Assembly (NCBI RefSeq): GCF_021917145.1
Contig: NC_061078.1
Location: forward strand, 879,895-943,894
Source of the DNA: Hypomesus transpacificus
Lineage: Eukaryota > Chordata > Actinopteri > Osmeriformes > Osmeridae
DNA: 64,000 bases
Reading direction: 5' to 3'
Position numbers and translations under genes: made by a program. This document shows positions 33,433-44,300 of this stretch, piece after piece; within the stretch, counting starts at the first letter, position 1, and the number at the start of each line of letters is the position of its first letter. The notes below the pieces were generated by a model. That model was not told the DNA's origin. It ran no database searches and saw nothing but the letters and a program-made list of their open reading frames with translations.

Positions 33433-34240
33433 AAGGAGGAGAGAGAGAGAGGTAGGGAGGGAGGGGAAGGAAGAGAGAGAGGGAGGGTAAGGAGGAGAGA
33501 GAGGGGGGAACGGGGGGGAGAGAGAGATGAAGGGAGAGAGAGAGAGAGGGAGAGGGAGAGAGAGAGGGGGGAAGGGGGAGAGAGAGAGGAAGGGAGAGAG
33601 ACAGAGAGAGGTTTGCATTTCAGTAGGTTTGGGGTTATCTGGAGGTACTCGCGCAGCTGTGCCTCCTGAGCACAACTTACGCGTGGGCTTCACAACAACG
33701 AAATGCAGAAATTACAGGGACAGGGGGACGGGGTAATATTGGTTGAAGCGCATGCACGACGGGGCGCACGGTAGAACTTCCTGTTCCAAATATGATATAG
33801 CTAGATGTCCGTAAACAAAACCGTTTACGAAATCAAATCTTCAAAACCAACTCGTGCGTAAAGGAATAGAGGAAATGGTGCGATGGTTGTAATCACATGG
33901 TAAAGACTACGAGAGTTTTATAACATGGTGTTCAACGTTATAAGACGATGCCGAACTTTGTTGGAGAATTGTCAGCTGACAACTATGCTGGCAGACGTCT
34001 GCAGACAGAACTTCCTCAATTCACGCGCACTTGTTATTGAATATAATATCTTACTCATGTTGAACAGTAGGTTCAGCAAATAACTTATTCTGATCCAGTC
34101 TCGGTCCATATACGATGTGTCAAACAAAACAACACAATACAGAAAGGGGAAATGAACAACTTGTAAGAAGTTTTACTGCGGTTTGATTTTCACTTACTGA
34201 GCCACGACTCTAACGTTTCTCCACTATCGCCCGTCGCCAT
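27349..34240 (-). CDS. gga2: gga2, Golgi-localised gamma-ear-containing ARF-binding protein, 16 exons
   Basis: GGAs are monomeric clathrin adaptors that move acidic-dileucine cargo such as mannose-6-phosphate receptors from the trans-Golgi to endosomes under ARF control. Exons: 34198-34240, 32857-32941, 32120-32195, 31673-31771, 31300-31423, 31065-31165, 30865-30945, 30495-30620, 29713-29911, 29393-29590, 29059-29105, 28804-28928, 28115-28215, 27775-27944, 27564-27674, 27349-27459; 598 residues. VHS: VATRLLAHKIQSPQ, VLYSWTVWLKDLPKVQEAY. GAT: LLARLLNSNRAEDLQTANRL, RCDRLRPNLFRLASDT. Pro/Ser-rich hinge: HLIDLSSLDSVF. Gamma-ear: ITVFDQSGVHVSLHFAKD, VKLQPPPGQDLPS, ending LEEFPDWSCWVGL. Called GGA2, not GGA1 or GGA3, because ears2 lies directly upstream as in human 16p12. 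The start ATG at 34240 is the first in frame. Hinge exon boundaries are the least certain. Confidence 0.9.
28405..28765. repeat. (CT)n / CTTCACCCTGCCCTCTCT minisatellite in a gga2 intron
   Basis: Units of CTTCACCCTGCC followed by variable CTCTCT runs, about 15 copies. On the gene strand it is purine-rich. Confidence 0.9.
29108..29385. repeat. (GA)n-rich purine tract in a gga2 intron
   Basis: G/A-only sequence with AGAGAGGGAG units, directly before the acceptor of the exon starting at 29105 (gene strand), where it provides a long CT polypyrimidine tract. Confidence 0.9.
29983..30420. repeat. Minisatellite in gga2 intron 8 (CAGCAGGGGGTCGTCCACAC)
   Basis: About 15 units of CAGCAGGGGGTCGTCC plus a variable (AC)n run. 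No exon sequence is included. Confidence 0.93.
32336..32830. repeat. Minisatellite in gga2 intron 2 (TGTCTGCTACCTGCC units)
   Basis: About 25 imperfect units of CTGCCTGTCTGTCTGCTACC with lengths between 16 and 28 bases. Confidence 0.9.
32945..33612. repeat. ~660-bp (GA)n/(GGAA)n purine tract in gga2 intron 1
   Basis: Almost uninterrupted G/A sequence with GGAAGGAGGAGAGAGA blocks, ending at the acceptor of gga2 exon 2. On the gene strand it is one very long polypyrimidine tract. The Arg/Glu frames are artefacts. Confidence 0.95.
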
Positions 34241-34630
34241 GGCCGTAGCCTACTGTCCTCTCCGTTGCTCCTCGGTGTCTTCTTATCGGTCTTCAAACCG
34301 TCTCTCCGAACAGCAGTGTCACCTAGCGAGCCCAACCCAGAGCGCGACATGTGACTCCCGTTCCGCCAAGTCTGAAGTCAGACGCTTAACCCCGCCTTCT
34401 AGCTAGGGCATGACAAATATCGTTCGAAACGGATGAACGGTTTAAACTTGTAAACAAAAGAGGAAATACGGAGGTGGTTTTTCGCAGAAGTCACACTTTA
34501 GACTATGAAATGCCACACAAATATAACGTTTAGATGAATATCACGGGATACGCACGAGCCCCAAACACCACAGTGAAACTTTAACTTTCATACAAACACC
34601 AAAACCAACTAAATACGTTTTTTTGTAAGT
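34241..34630 (-). promoter_or_regulatory. gga2-ears2 intergenic interval, candidate gga2 promoter
   Basis: 391 bases separate the gga2 ATG from the ears2 stop. The part near gga2 is GC-richer, with no obvious TATA box. Since ears2 appears to terminate here, the gga2 promoter must overlap the ears2 3' end. Confidence 0.5.
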
Positions 34631-34636
34631 TTTATT
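34631..34636 (-). terminator. ears2: ears2 poly(A) signal AATAAA overlapping the stop codon
   Basis: On the - strand the end reads CAA TAA AAC, so the TAA stop (34632-34634) forms the middle of AATAAA. No other AATAAA is seen before the gga2 start. Confidence 0.6.
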
Positions 34637-35366
34637 GTGTTTGAGTCTGTGAGAGCTGCAGAAGTTTCTGGAAGCGATGTGTGACTTCTGAGGGGCCGAG
34701 ACAAACCATCATCTCTGCTACGCTGGGGCCTTGCTGTGGGGAGAGAGAGGGGGTAGAGAGGGGGTAGGATTTAGAGAGGAGAGCAGAGAGGGAGGAGATA
34801 AAAAGAGTGATGGAGGGAGGTAAAGGAGATGGAGGGATGAGAGAAAGAGGTAAGGCATAAAGCACTACTTCACATGGTATCTGTTCGACCTCTAGTGTGT
34901 GTGTGTGTGTACCTGCAGACCGCCGAGAGCTAGGCGCAGCATGGTGTGTGTGTACCTGCAGACCGCTGAGAGCTAGGCGCAGCAGCTTCATGGTGTCTCT
35001 GTACTTGGTTCTTCTGGTCTTCTGAGACAGAGCCTTAAGCTCCGCCCCCAGGGGCTCCACCGACCACTGACCTCCCTGCTCCTCCACCAACCTACATACA
35101 CACCATAACACTCAATACTGTATACTCAGTGTGTGTGTATATAGGTGTGTGTGTGTATATGTGTGTGTATGTGTGTGTGTGTATATAGGTGCGTGTGTGT
35201 GTGTTTATATAGGTGTGTGTGTGTGTGACCCACCGCAGGGCCAGAGAGGTGATGTGTCCGGGCTCTGGACTGAGTGCTGCCACCTGCTGGAGGGAGAGGG
35301 CGGGGCGCAGCCACAGGTAGCTGTACTGAGGAGACAGCAGCTCTGACAGGGAGGAGATATGACCCT

Positions 35367-35404
<38 letters not shown>

Positions 35405-38400
35405 TAGGAGAGACAAGAAGAGGAAAGAGGGATGAGAAGAGGAGAGACAATCTCAGGAACATTGGGTGAATGAGTTGGGCATGTGTGATATCGTCGTCGT
35501 GGTTACCTTTCGCAGGTGGAGAATGCGTGTGATGTAATCCATGTGGAGCACTTCCTGTTCCACTCCCTGGATCTGGGTTCCGTAGGCCTGCTGGACACGC
35601 CCCCGGAGATCTTTCACCAGCCAATCACAGCGCTGCTCGTCCTCGATCAGCTGCTGCAGGTGGATCCTGGAGAAAAGACAGGTTACCATGGAGACGGAGG
35701 GGTATGTGTGTGTGATTTGAGAGAGTGAGTGTCTGTACAGGTGTGTGTGTGAGAATGTGTGAGAGAGAGAGTGTAAGTGTGTATACATGTGTGTGTGTGT
35801 GAAAGTGTGTGTGTGTAGACATGTGTGTGTGAGTGTGTGTGAAAGTGTGTGTGTGTAGACATGTGTGTGTGAGTGTGTGTGAAAGTGTGTGTGTGTAGAC
35901 ATGTGTGTGTGAGTGTGTGTGTGTAGACATGTGTGTGTGTGTGTGTGTGTGAAAGTGTGTGTGTAGACATGTGTGTGTGTGTGAAAGTGTGTGTGTGTAG
36001 ACATGTGAGTGTGTGTACCTGCTGAACTCAGGTAGTTTGTTCAGGTCCAGCAGCGCAGAGTGGGTGGTGATCTTAGAAGGGTTGAAATCTGAGACCAGTT
36101 CCTGCAAGCTGCGGCCCATACGATGAGCTGAAACACACACACACACACACCACATCACACACACCACATCAGACACACATCATACCACACACATCACACA
36201 CACAACCCTTAACCCAAGCCCCCCCTCCTCACAGGTGAAGCCAGACCCCCCTCCTCCTCACAGGTGAAGCCAGACCCCCCCCCCCCTCCTCACAGGTGAA
36301 GCCAGACCCCCCTCCTCCTCACAGGTGAAGCCAGACCCCCCTCCTCCTCACAGGTGAAGCCAGACCCCCCCCCTCCTCACAGGTGAAGCCAGACCCCCCT
36401 CCTCCTCACAGGTGAAGCCAGACCCCCCTCCTCCTCACAGGTGAAGCCAGACCCCCCCCCCCCCTCCTCACAGGTGAAGCCAGACCCCCCTCCTCCTCAC
36501 AGGTGAAGCCAGACCCCCCTCCTCCTCACAGGTGAAGCCAGACCCCCCTCCTCCTCACAGGTGAAGCCAGACCCCCCTCCTCCTCACAGGTGAAGCCAGA
36601 TCCGCAGAGTGTGATGGTGTCCAGCAGGGCCTCAGGCAGGACTCCCTCTGCCCGGTACCTCTGGACGCTCACGTCCCCCTGCCTCTTGGACAGCTTGCTG
36701 CCATCCTGGTTGGCCAGCAAAGGCAGGTGGGCGTAAGTGGGCGGGGCCTGCTCCAGGGCGCGGTGCAGCAGCAGGTGTTTGGGGGTAGAGATGAGCCACT
36801 CAGAGCCTCGCAGAACGTGGGTCACCCCCATCAGGTGGTCGTCCAGCACGCTGGCCAGGTGGTAAGTGGGGAAGCCGTCTGCCTTCAGCACCACCGGGTC
36901 TCCTTCTACCTGACACACACACACACACACACAGGTATGAAACACACACACACACACACAGGTATGATACACACACACAGGTAAGATACACACACACACA
37001 CACAGGTAGGATACACACACACACACACAGGTTATGCTATCCACCTCCATCCCGGGCTGTCTGACCTGAGCCACCTCATGTCGCGTCCACCCAAACACCA
37101 GGTCCTGGAAGGGTTCCACCCCTGGTTCTAGACGGAACCTGACAACGTGAGGAACCTCCTGAGAGAGCCTGTCCTCCACCTGCTCAGCTCGCAGGTGGCT
37201 GCACCGGTTATCATAGCTGACACACACACACACACACACCATACCGTGAGGGGAGAAGGGGGGTGTACCATGGTGTGTGTGTATGTACCGTGGTGTGTGT
37301 GTATGTACCGTGGTGTGTGTGTAGTGTGTGTGTGTGTGTATGGTGTGTGTGTGTGTATGTACCGTGGTGTGTGTGTGTATGTACCGTGGTGTGTGTGTAC
37401 TGTGTGTGTGTACCGTGGTGTGTGTGTACTGTGTGTGTGTGTACCGTGGAGTCTGTCCCAGTCGTACAGCTTCTCTCTTCAGAAGCTCCAGACGCTGAAC
37501 GGTGCAGAAACAGCGGTAGGCATGGCCTGACTGCACTAGCCTATCAGCAGCCTTGGCATAGAGCGGCAGCCTATGGGATTGCAGGTAGGGCCCATAAGCC
37601 CCGCCTCTACGGGGACTCTCATCTGGAGGGATACCTGGGGGGGGGGGGGGAGTGAAAAGGATGGAGATTAAAGTATATTATTTAAAAGCACAAGATCAAC
37701 AACCAAAAGATGTTCAATGTTCAAGTCTTTTATTTGTCAGGTACACAGAACAACACAAGGTTAGACTGGGCACTGAAATTCTTAAGACAAGACTATACAT
37801 ACAATGTATCTGCCAATAGTACCACTGTGTGTGTGTGTAGGTATGTCTCTTACCGGCCCACTCCAGCATGTCTTCAATAGACTCCGCCGCCCCCGGTACT
37901 AGCCGGGTCTGGTCTGTGTCTTCCATGCGCAGGATAAACGTTCCTCCGTACTTCTTCGCGAACAGGTAGTTGTACAACGCGGTGCGGAGCCCGCCCAGGT
38001 GAAGCAGCCCTAGAGGCAGACAGTCAACAATTGGTTGATAAACGGCACATTCGGAGATGTTTAACGAGCAAACTGCTGGATTTGGGGATTAAACGGAGTC
38101 GTCACGTGCTGGTTCTTACCTGTGGGACTCGGGGCGAACCGAACCCTGACTTTGGTAGGTGACTCGGTAGAACTGCTTCTCATCGAGGGGACTGTGCACC
38201 GGAGGTCCGAACGCCGGTTCTCTATGCGGTGTACTGGCAGTGATGTGTTCGTTAGTGCCGGTGGACCGTGAACTCTTCGTACTGCAACATTAAGATAGCA
38301 TCGCTTGCACGTTTCTAGGAGGAGGCACCGATTCGGTGCTCCGGTTTGCATAACGGTAAACTGGAACGCAATCATCATACTGTAAACTTTACTGTTGAGG

Positions 38401-38429
38401 TTGCCGGACGATACAGAGAACCGAACCAC
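34632..38429 (-). CDS. ears2: ears2, mitochondrial glutamyl-tRNA synthetase, 10 exons
   Basis: Charges mitochondrial tRNA-Glu (and tRNA-Gln in the indirect pathway) in the matrix. Exons: 38120-38429, 37854-38009, 37445-37634, 37066-37216, 36588-36909, 36019-36127, 35507-35666, 35234-35364, 34956-35091, 34632-34733. Class I signatures: VRFAPSPTG joined across intron 1 to [20 protein letters not shown] (HIGH-type motif) and [11 protein letters not shown] (KMSKS type). Also [46 protein letters not shown] and a C-terminal anticodon-binding part ending near RFQKLLQL. 588 residues from the first ATG (human 523); starts at 38378 or 38351 are also possible and would shorten the presequence. Head-to-tail with gga2 as in human. 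Confidence 0.93.
35367..35402. repeat. Poly-G tract of 36 at an ears2 acceptor
   Basis: On the gene strand this is C36 ending directly at the AG of the exon starting at 35364, so the polypyrimidine tract is pure C. The G strand could form quadruplexes. Confidence 0.9.
35720..36010. repeat. GTGTGTAGACATGTG minisatellite in ears2 intron 6
   Basis: Units of TGTGTGTAGACATGTGTGTG and GAGTGTGTGTGAAAGTGTG, starting at the donor of the exon ending at 36019. It contains no exon sequence. Confidence 0.88.
36229..36600 (-). repeat. Array of 13 copies of the ears2 exon-5 donor junction
   Basis: On the gene strand each ~29-base unit reads TCTGGCTTCACCTGTGAGGA, that is the last ~10 coding bases of exon 5 (GGC TTC ACC T) joined to its donor GTGAGG. 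Thirteen copies including the true one at 36588. Units differ mainly in the length of a C run. Confidence 0.95.
37262..37448 (-). repeat. Short array of the ears2 exon-3 donor (CCACGGTACACAC)
   Basis: About seven copies of ACCACGGTACACACACACA on the gene strand. CCACG is the exon 3 end and GTAC its donor (exon ends at 37445); intervening blocks are (CA)n. Confidence 0.8.
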
Positions 38430-39183
38430 AAACAGTGAAACAACACAGACACGCGGTGTCCGCGTCAGCCGGGAATCGTCCTTGAGGGAATCATGTTCCT
38501 TAAAATGTCCAAAGAACGCACTCTACATCTAAGAAGTGTAGGCAAAATGTTTTTAAACATACAGAATAAACACTCAACTGTGACCGTCAATTGTACTTCT
38601 CTATGTTGTTGAATGAGGTAACGTAACTTCCGCTACTTCCGCTAAAGCGCAGCGATTTTCTTTCTTCAAAATAAAAGTCTCCGTGAAACTCGTGAAGGGT
38701 GTTGGTCTAACGATAACTAAGGCAACGACTGCAACCGAGTGTGAGTGTGTGTGTTGGGGGGGGGGGGGGGGGGCAAGACAGATGGGGCCTTGTTAGCCTA
38801 ACCAGATTAAGCAGGACCATGTGCTACTCATTTCAGGGAGAAACTGAAACTGCGAGAGACATCACACACTCACACACACAGCACACACACACACTCTGTC
38901 TTACACTCAGGCTGTAACAGAGGTATGTCTCGTGTTTCTAATGAATGGAATCAGGAAACACAGAGAAGAGCTTCTTCCAAAGCTACTGTCCAAAGTTCTA
39001 ACACTGTAGAGGGGCTGAGGGAGGGAGGGAGAGAGGGAGGTAGAGAGAGAGAGAGGTAGGGAGGGAAGGAGGGAGGTAGAGAGAGAGAGAAAGGGAGAGG
39101 GAGGGAGGGGAGGGAGAGATGACAGTTATTTTCTTCCTGTCAGTTGGTCAAGACTACAGAACCCTGAATCCACAGACTTGTTC
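38430..39183. other. Divergent interval between ears2 and the LITAF-like gene
   Basis: The likely shared upstream region of two divergently transcribed genes. It contains a poly-G run (38757-38773), a CA run and purine-rich sequence before 39118. No TATA box could be assigned with confidence. Confidence 0.5.
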
Positions 39184-40385
<1,202 letters not shown>

Positions 40386-40531
40386 CACACAGACATAATG
40401 TCTCCCTCCCGCCCTCACCAAACCTTGAATACTTGTTAAATCTGTCTGGGTACCTGCAAAATCTCTCTTTCAGGAGAAGAACCACATTAACCAGCATGCT
40501 TTGCTGAATGCAGCAATATTGTGTGACGGAC

Positions 40532-40537
40532 AATAAA
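40532..40537 (+). terminator. Poly(A) signal of the LITAF-like gene
   Basis: AATAAA, 365 bases after the stop and followed by unique sequence. Confidence 0.7.
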
Positions 40538-41050
40538 AGAGATTGTATGACATCTGATGAGTGACATGTTTCTCTTTATTTGATGACAGATTCAGAATAT
40601 AAGGAAGGTGGCAGTGACATCACAGAAGGACAGTGGTGATGTCATACTTACAGGAAGTTCTATAGTGTTTAACCCTTCATTTACCCTTTACACTTTATAC
40701 AATATTATGAATATATTCTCTCTGAATATATTCACTCGCTCTGGATAAGAGCGTCAACTAAATTAACTAAATGTATATTCTACATACCAGATTTCCAGGG
40801 TTTAAGGCTCCAGAAAGTGGATTTCAATTAATACAAAACAAAACAAAAACATTTGGCTCCCACAGATGGTATTATTATTATTATTATTATGAACAAAACA
40901 AAATCAGGAAAAAGAAAACACAGCATACATAACAGAAGAAGATTTGTTCTGATTTGTTTCGGACAACAGAGGGTTTTTGTGAACTGTATATGGTTTTGTT
41001 TTTCATTTCCTTTGATTAGAGTCTGGTTAATCACTAGAATACATCCTTCA

Positions 41051-41218
41051 TTATGGCTGAGCGGTTAAGGAATCGGGCTATTAATCAGAAGGTTGCTGGT
41101 TCGCTTCCCGGCCGTGCCAATTACAATATGTCCTTGGGCAAAGCAGTTCACCCTACTTGCCTTACGGGAATGTCCCTGTATTGTAAGTCGCTCTGGATAA
41201 GAGCGTCTGCTAAACGAC
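41051..41218 (+). mobile_element. tRNA-derived SINE
   Basis: A box TGGCTGAGCGGTTAAGG, B box GGTTCGCTTCCCGG, body and tail GTCGCTCTGGATAAGAGCGT. It lies about 80 bases beyond the stop of the mesothelin-like gene; 41219-41300 repeats GACAGGGCTGTGACATCACT three times. Confidence 0.9.
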
Positions 41219-41300
41219 AGGGCTGTGACATCACTGAAGTGCGTGTACACGACAGGGCTGTGACATCACTGAAGTGCGTGTACACGACAGGGCTTTGACA

Positions 41301-41383
41301 TCACTGAAGTATGTGCAGGATGAAGAGCGGGAGAAGAAAAGGGAGGAGGATCTGAGAGGGTGAGATTCTGCCAACTCCACTTC
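41301..41383 (-). other. Last exon of the mesothelin-like gene: GPI-anchor signal
   Basis: Acceptor CTGCAG|GAAGTGG, 26 codons, TGA at 41301-41303. It encodes a small-residue start (SGVG), then the hydrophobic [20 protein letters not shown], typical of a cleaved GPI-attachment signal, the anchor type of human mesothelin. Joined to the donor at 41492 (ACTACTG|GTGAGT). Reading through that donor instead gives an alternative hydrophobic end ([10 protein letters not shown]). Confidence 0.78.
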
Positions 41384-44300
41384 CTGCAGAACACAGAACA
41401 CAACTTCAATGAGAACACATCAGAACGTCTAACTTAATCTAATAGTGAGAACGTACTAGTGACAAAAAAAACAAGAGCGGAACCAACTCACCAGTAGTGG
41501 CAGTAGATCCTGCAGTTGTGATAGAACCAGCAGTAGGTCCAGCAGTGGGTCCAGCAGTGGGTCCAGCAGTAGGTCCAGCAGTGGGTCCAGCAGTAGGTCC
41601 AGCAGTAGGTCCAGCAGTGGGTCCAGCAGTGGGTCCAGCAGTAGGTCCAGCAGTGGGTCCAGCAGTAGGTCCAGCAGTAGGTCCAGCAGTAGGTCCAGCA
41701 GTGGGTCCAGCAGTAGGTCCAGCAGTGGGTCCAGCAGTGGGTCCAGCAGTGGGTCCAGCAGTAGGTCCAGCAGTAGGTCCAGCAGTTAAACCAGCAGTAG
41801 GTCCAGCAGTTGAACCAGCAGTTGAACCAGCAGTTGAACCAGCAGTAGATCCAGCAGTAGAACCAGCAGTAGGACCAGCAGTTGAACTGGCAGTAGATCC
41901 AGCCATGGAACCCGTAGTGGAGGCCAGAGTGGTGTTGGGGATGAAGATGGTTCCCACCCCGGTGGGTGTGGGGTCAGCCTTGCCGCCGGTCAGGCCCAGA
42001 CCCAGGGTGTTGAGGTCTGACTGGTACTGCGTGGAGACCCAGCTCTGGACCACACTCACGTTCTCATAGCTCCTCAGCTGGGGCAGGTTGGACCCCAGCA
42101 GGCCCTGCACCTCACTCACGCTCAGGGCCTGCAGTTACACCCACACGCAAACACACAAAAACGCACACACACCCACACACATACACAAGCACACACACAT
42201 AAAGTGAGTTTAACCAGTTCATCTTGCAGGTTACATGTGTGGCTGTGTACTGACAGTGTCCAGACTGAGGCTGGTGTGTGTGTGTTTGTGTGTACCAGGA
42301 CAGTGTCCAGACTGAGGCTGGTGTGTGTGTACCAGGACAGTGTCCAGACTGAGGCTGGTGTGTGTGTGTGTACCAGGACAGTGTCCAGACTGAGGCTGGT
42401 GTGTGTGTGTGTGTGTAGCAGGACAGTGTCCAGACTGAGGCTGGTGTGTGTGTGTGTCTACCAGGACAGTGTCCAGACTGAGGCTGGTGTGTGTGTGTGT
42501 GTGTGTGTACCAGGACAGTGTCCCGACTGAGGCTGGTGTGTGTGTGTGTGTGTGTGTACCAGGACAGTGTCCAGACTGAGGCTGGTGTGTGTGTGTGTGT
42601 GTACCAGGACAGTGTCCAGACTGAGGCTGGTGTGTGTGTGTGTGTGTACCAGGACAGTGTCCAGACTGAGGCTGGTGTGTGTGTGTGTGTGTGTGTGTAC
42701 CAGGACAGTGTCCCGACTGAGGCTGGTGTGTGTGTGTGTGTACCAGGACAGTGTCCAGACTGAGGCTGGTGTGTGTGTGTGTGTGTGTACCAGGACAGTG
42801 TCCAGACTGAGGCTGGTGTGTGTGTGTGTGTGTGTACCAGGACAGTGTCCAGACTGAGGCTGGTGTGTGTGTGTGTGTGTGTGTGTACCAGGACAGTGTC
42901 CAGACTGAGGCTGGTGTGTGTGTGTGTACCAGGACAGTGTCCAGACTGAGGCTGGTGTGTGTGTGTGTGTGTGTAGCAGGACAGTGTCCAGACTGAGGCT
43001 GGTGTGTGTGTGTGTGTACCAGGACAGTGTCCAGACTGAGGCTGGTGTGTGTGTGTGTGTGTGTACCAGGACAGTGTCCCGACTGAGGCTGGTGTGTGTG
43101 TGTGTACCAGGACAGTGTCCAGACTGAGGCTGGTGTGTGTGTGTGTGTGTGTGTGTACCAGGACAGTGTCCAGACTGAGGCTGGTGTGTGTGTGTGTGTG
43201 TGTACCAGGACAGTGTCCAGACTGAGGCTGGTGTGTGTGTGTGTGTGTGTACCAGGACAGTGTCCCGACTGAGGCTGGTGTGTGTGTGTACCAGGACAGT
43301 GTCCAGACTGAAGCTGGTGTGTGTGTGTGTGTGTGTACCAGGACAGTGTCCAGACTGAGGCTGGTGTGTGTGTGTGTGTGTGTACCAGGACAGTGTCCAG
43401 ACTGAGGCTGGTGTGTGTGTGTGTGTGTGTACCAGGACAGTGTCCAGACTGAGGCTGGTGTGTGTGTGTGTGTGTGTGTGTGTGTACCAGGACAGTGTCC
43501 AGACTGAGGCTGGTGTGTGTGTGTGTGTGTGTGTGTACCAGGACAGTGTCCAGACTGAGGCTGGTGTGTGTGTGTGTGTGTGTGTGCACCAGGACAGTGT
43601 CCAGACTGAGGCTGGTGTGTGTGTGTGTGTGTACCAGGACAGTGTCCAGACTGAGGCTGGTGTGTGTGTGTGTGTGTGTGTGTGTACCAGGACAGTGTCC
43701 AGACTGAGGCTGGTGTGTGTGTGTGTGTGTGTGTGTGTGTACCAGGACAGTGTCCAGACTGAGGTTGGTGTGTGTGTGTGTGTGTACCAGGACAGTGTCC
43801 AGACTGAGGCTGGTGTGTGTGTGTGTGTGTGTACCAGGACAGTGTCCAGACTGAGGCTGGTGAAGGTGGCCAGGTCCATGCTGATGTTAGAGGCTGACAG
43901 ACTCTTTATGTAGGAGGGGGTGGCGCCACCTGGAGGACAGACCAGGAACACACTCAGCTGGTCAAGACAGGGAGCTGGGATGAAGAGTGTCTGTGTGAAG
44001 AGGGTTCAGTGTAGATGTGTGTGTACCCAGGTATGTGTGTGTGTGTACCCAGGTATGGCTGTGTGTGTGTGCGTGTACCCAGGTATGGCTGTGTGTGTGT
44101 GTGTGTACCCAGGTATGGCTGTGTGCGTGTACCCAGGTATGGCTGTGTGTGTGTGTACCCAGGTATGGCTGTGTGTGTGTGTGTGTGTACCCAGGTATGG
44201 CTGTGTGTGTGTGTGTGTACCCAGGTATGGCTGTGTGTGTGTGTGTGTGTGTGTGTACCCAGGTATGGCAGTGTGAGCTGGTAGCTTGTGGCAGACACAG

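Noticed and set aside
32896-33693. 257-codon Arg/Glu frame and its Ser/Leu complement
   Set aside because: Translation of a 660-base purine tract in gga2 intron 1.
41497-42069. 190-codon + strand frame (Val-Gly-Pro-Ala repeats)
   Set aside because: Antisense of the coding GPTA repeat in the mesothelin-like exon.
42231-43951. Frames of 452-497 codons on the minus strand
   Set aside because: Mostly intronic junction array; only the first ~31 codons (exon 43835-43929) are real mesothelin-like coding sequence.
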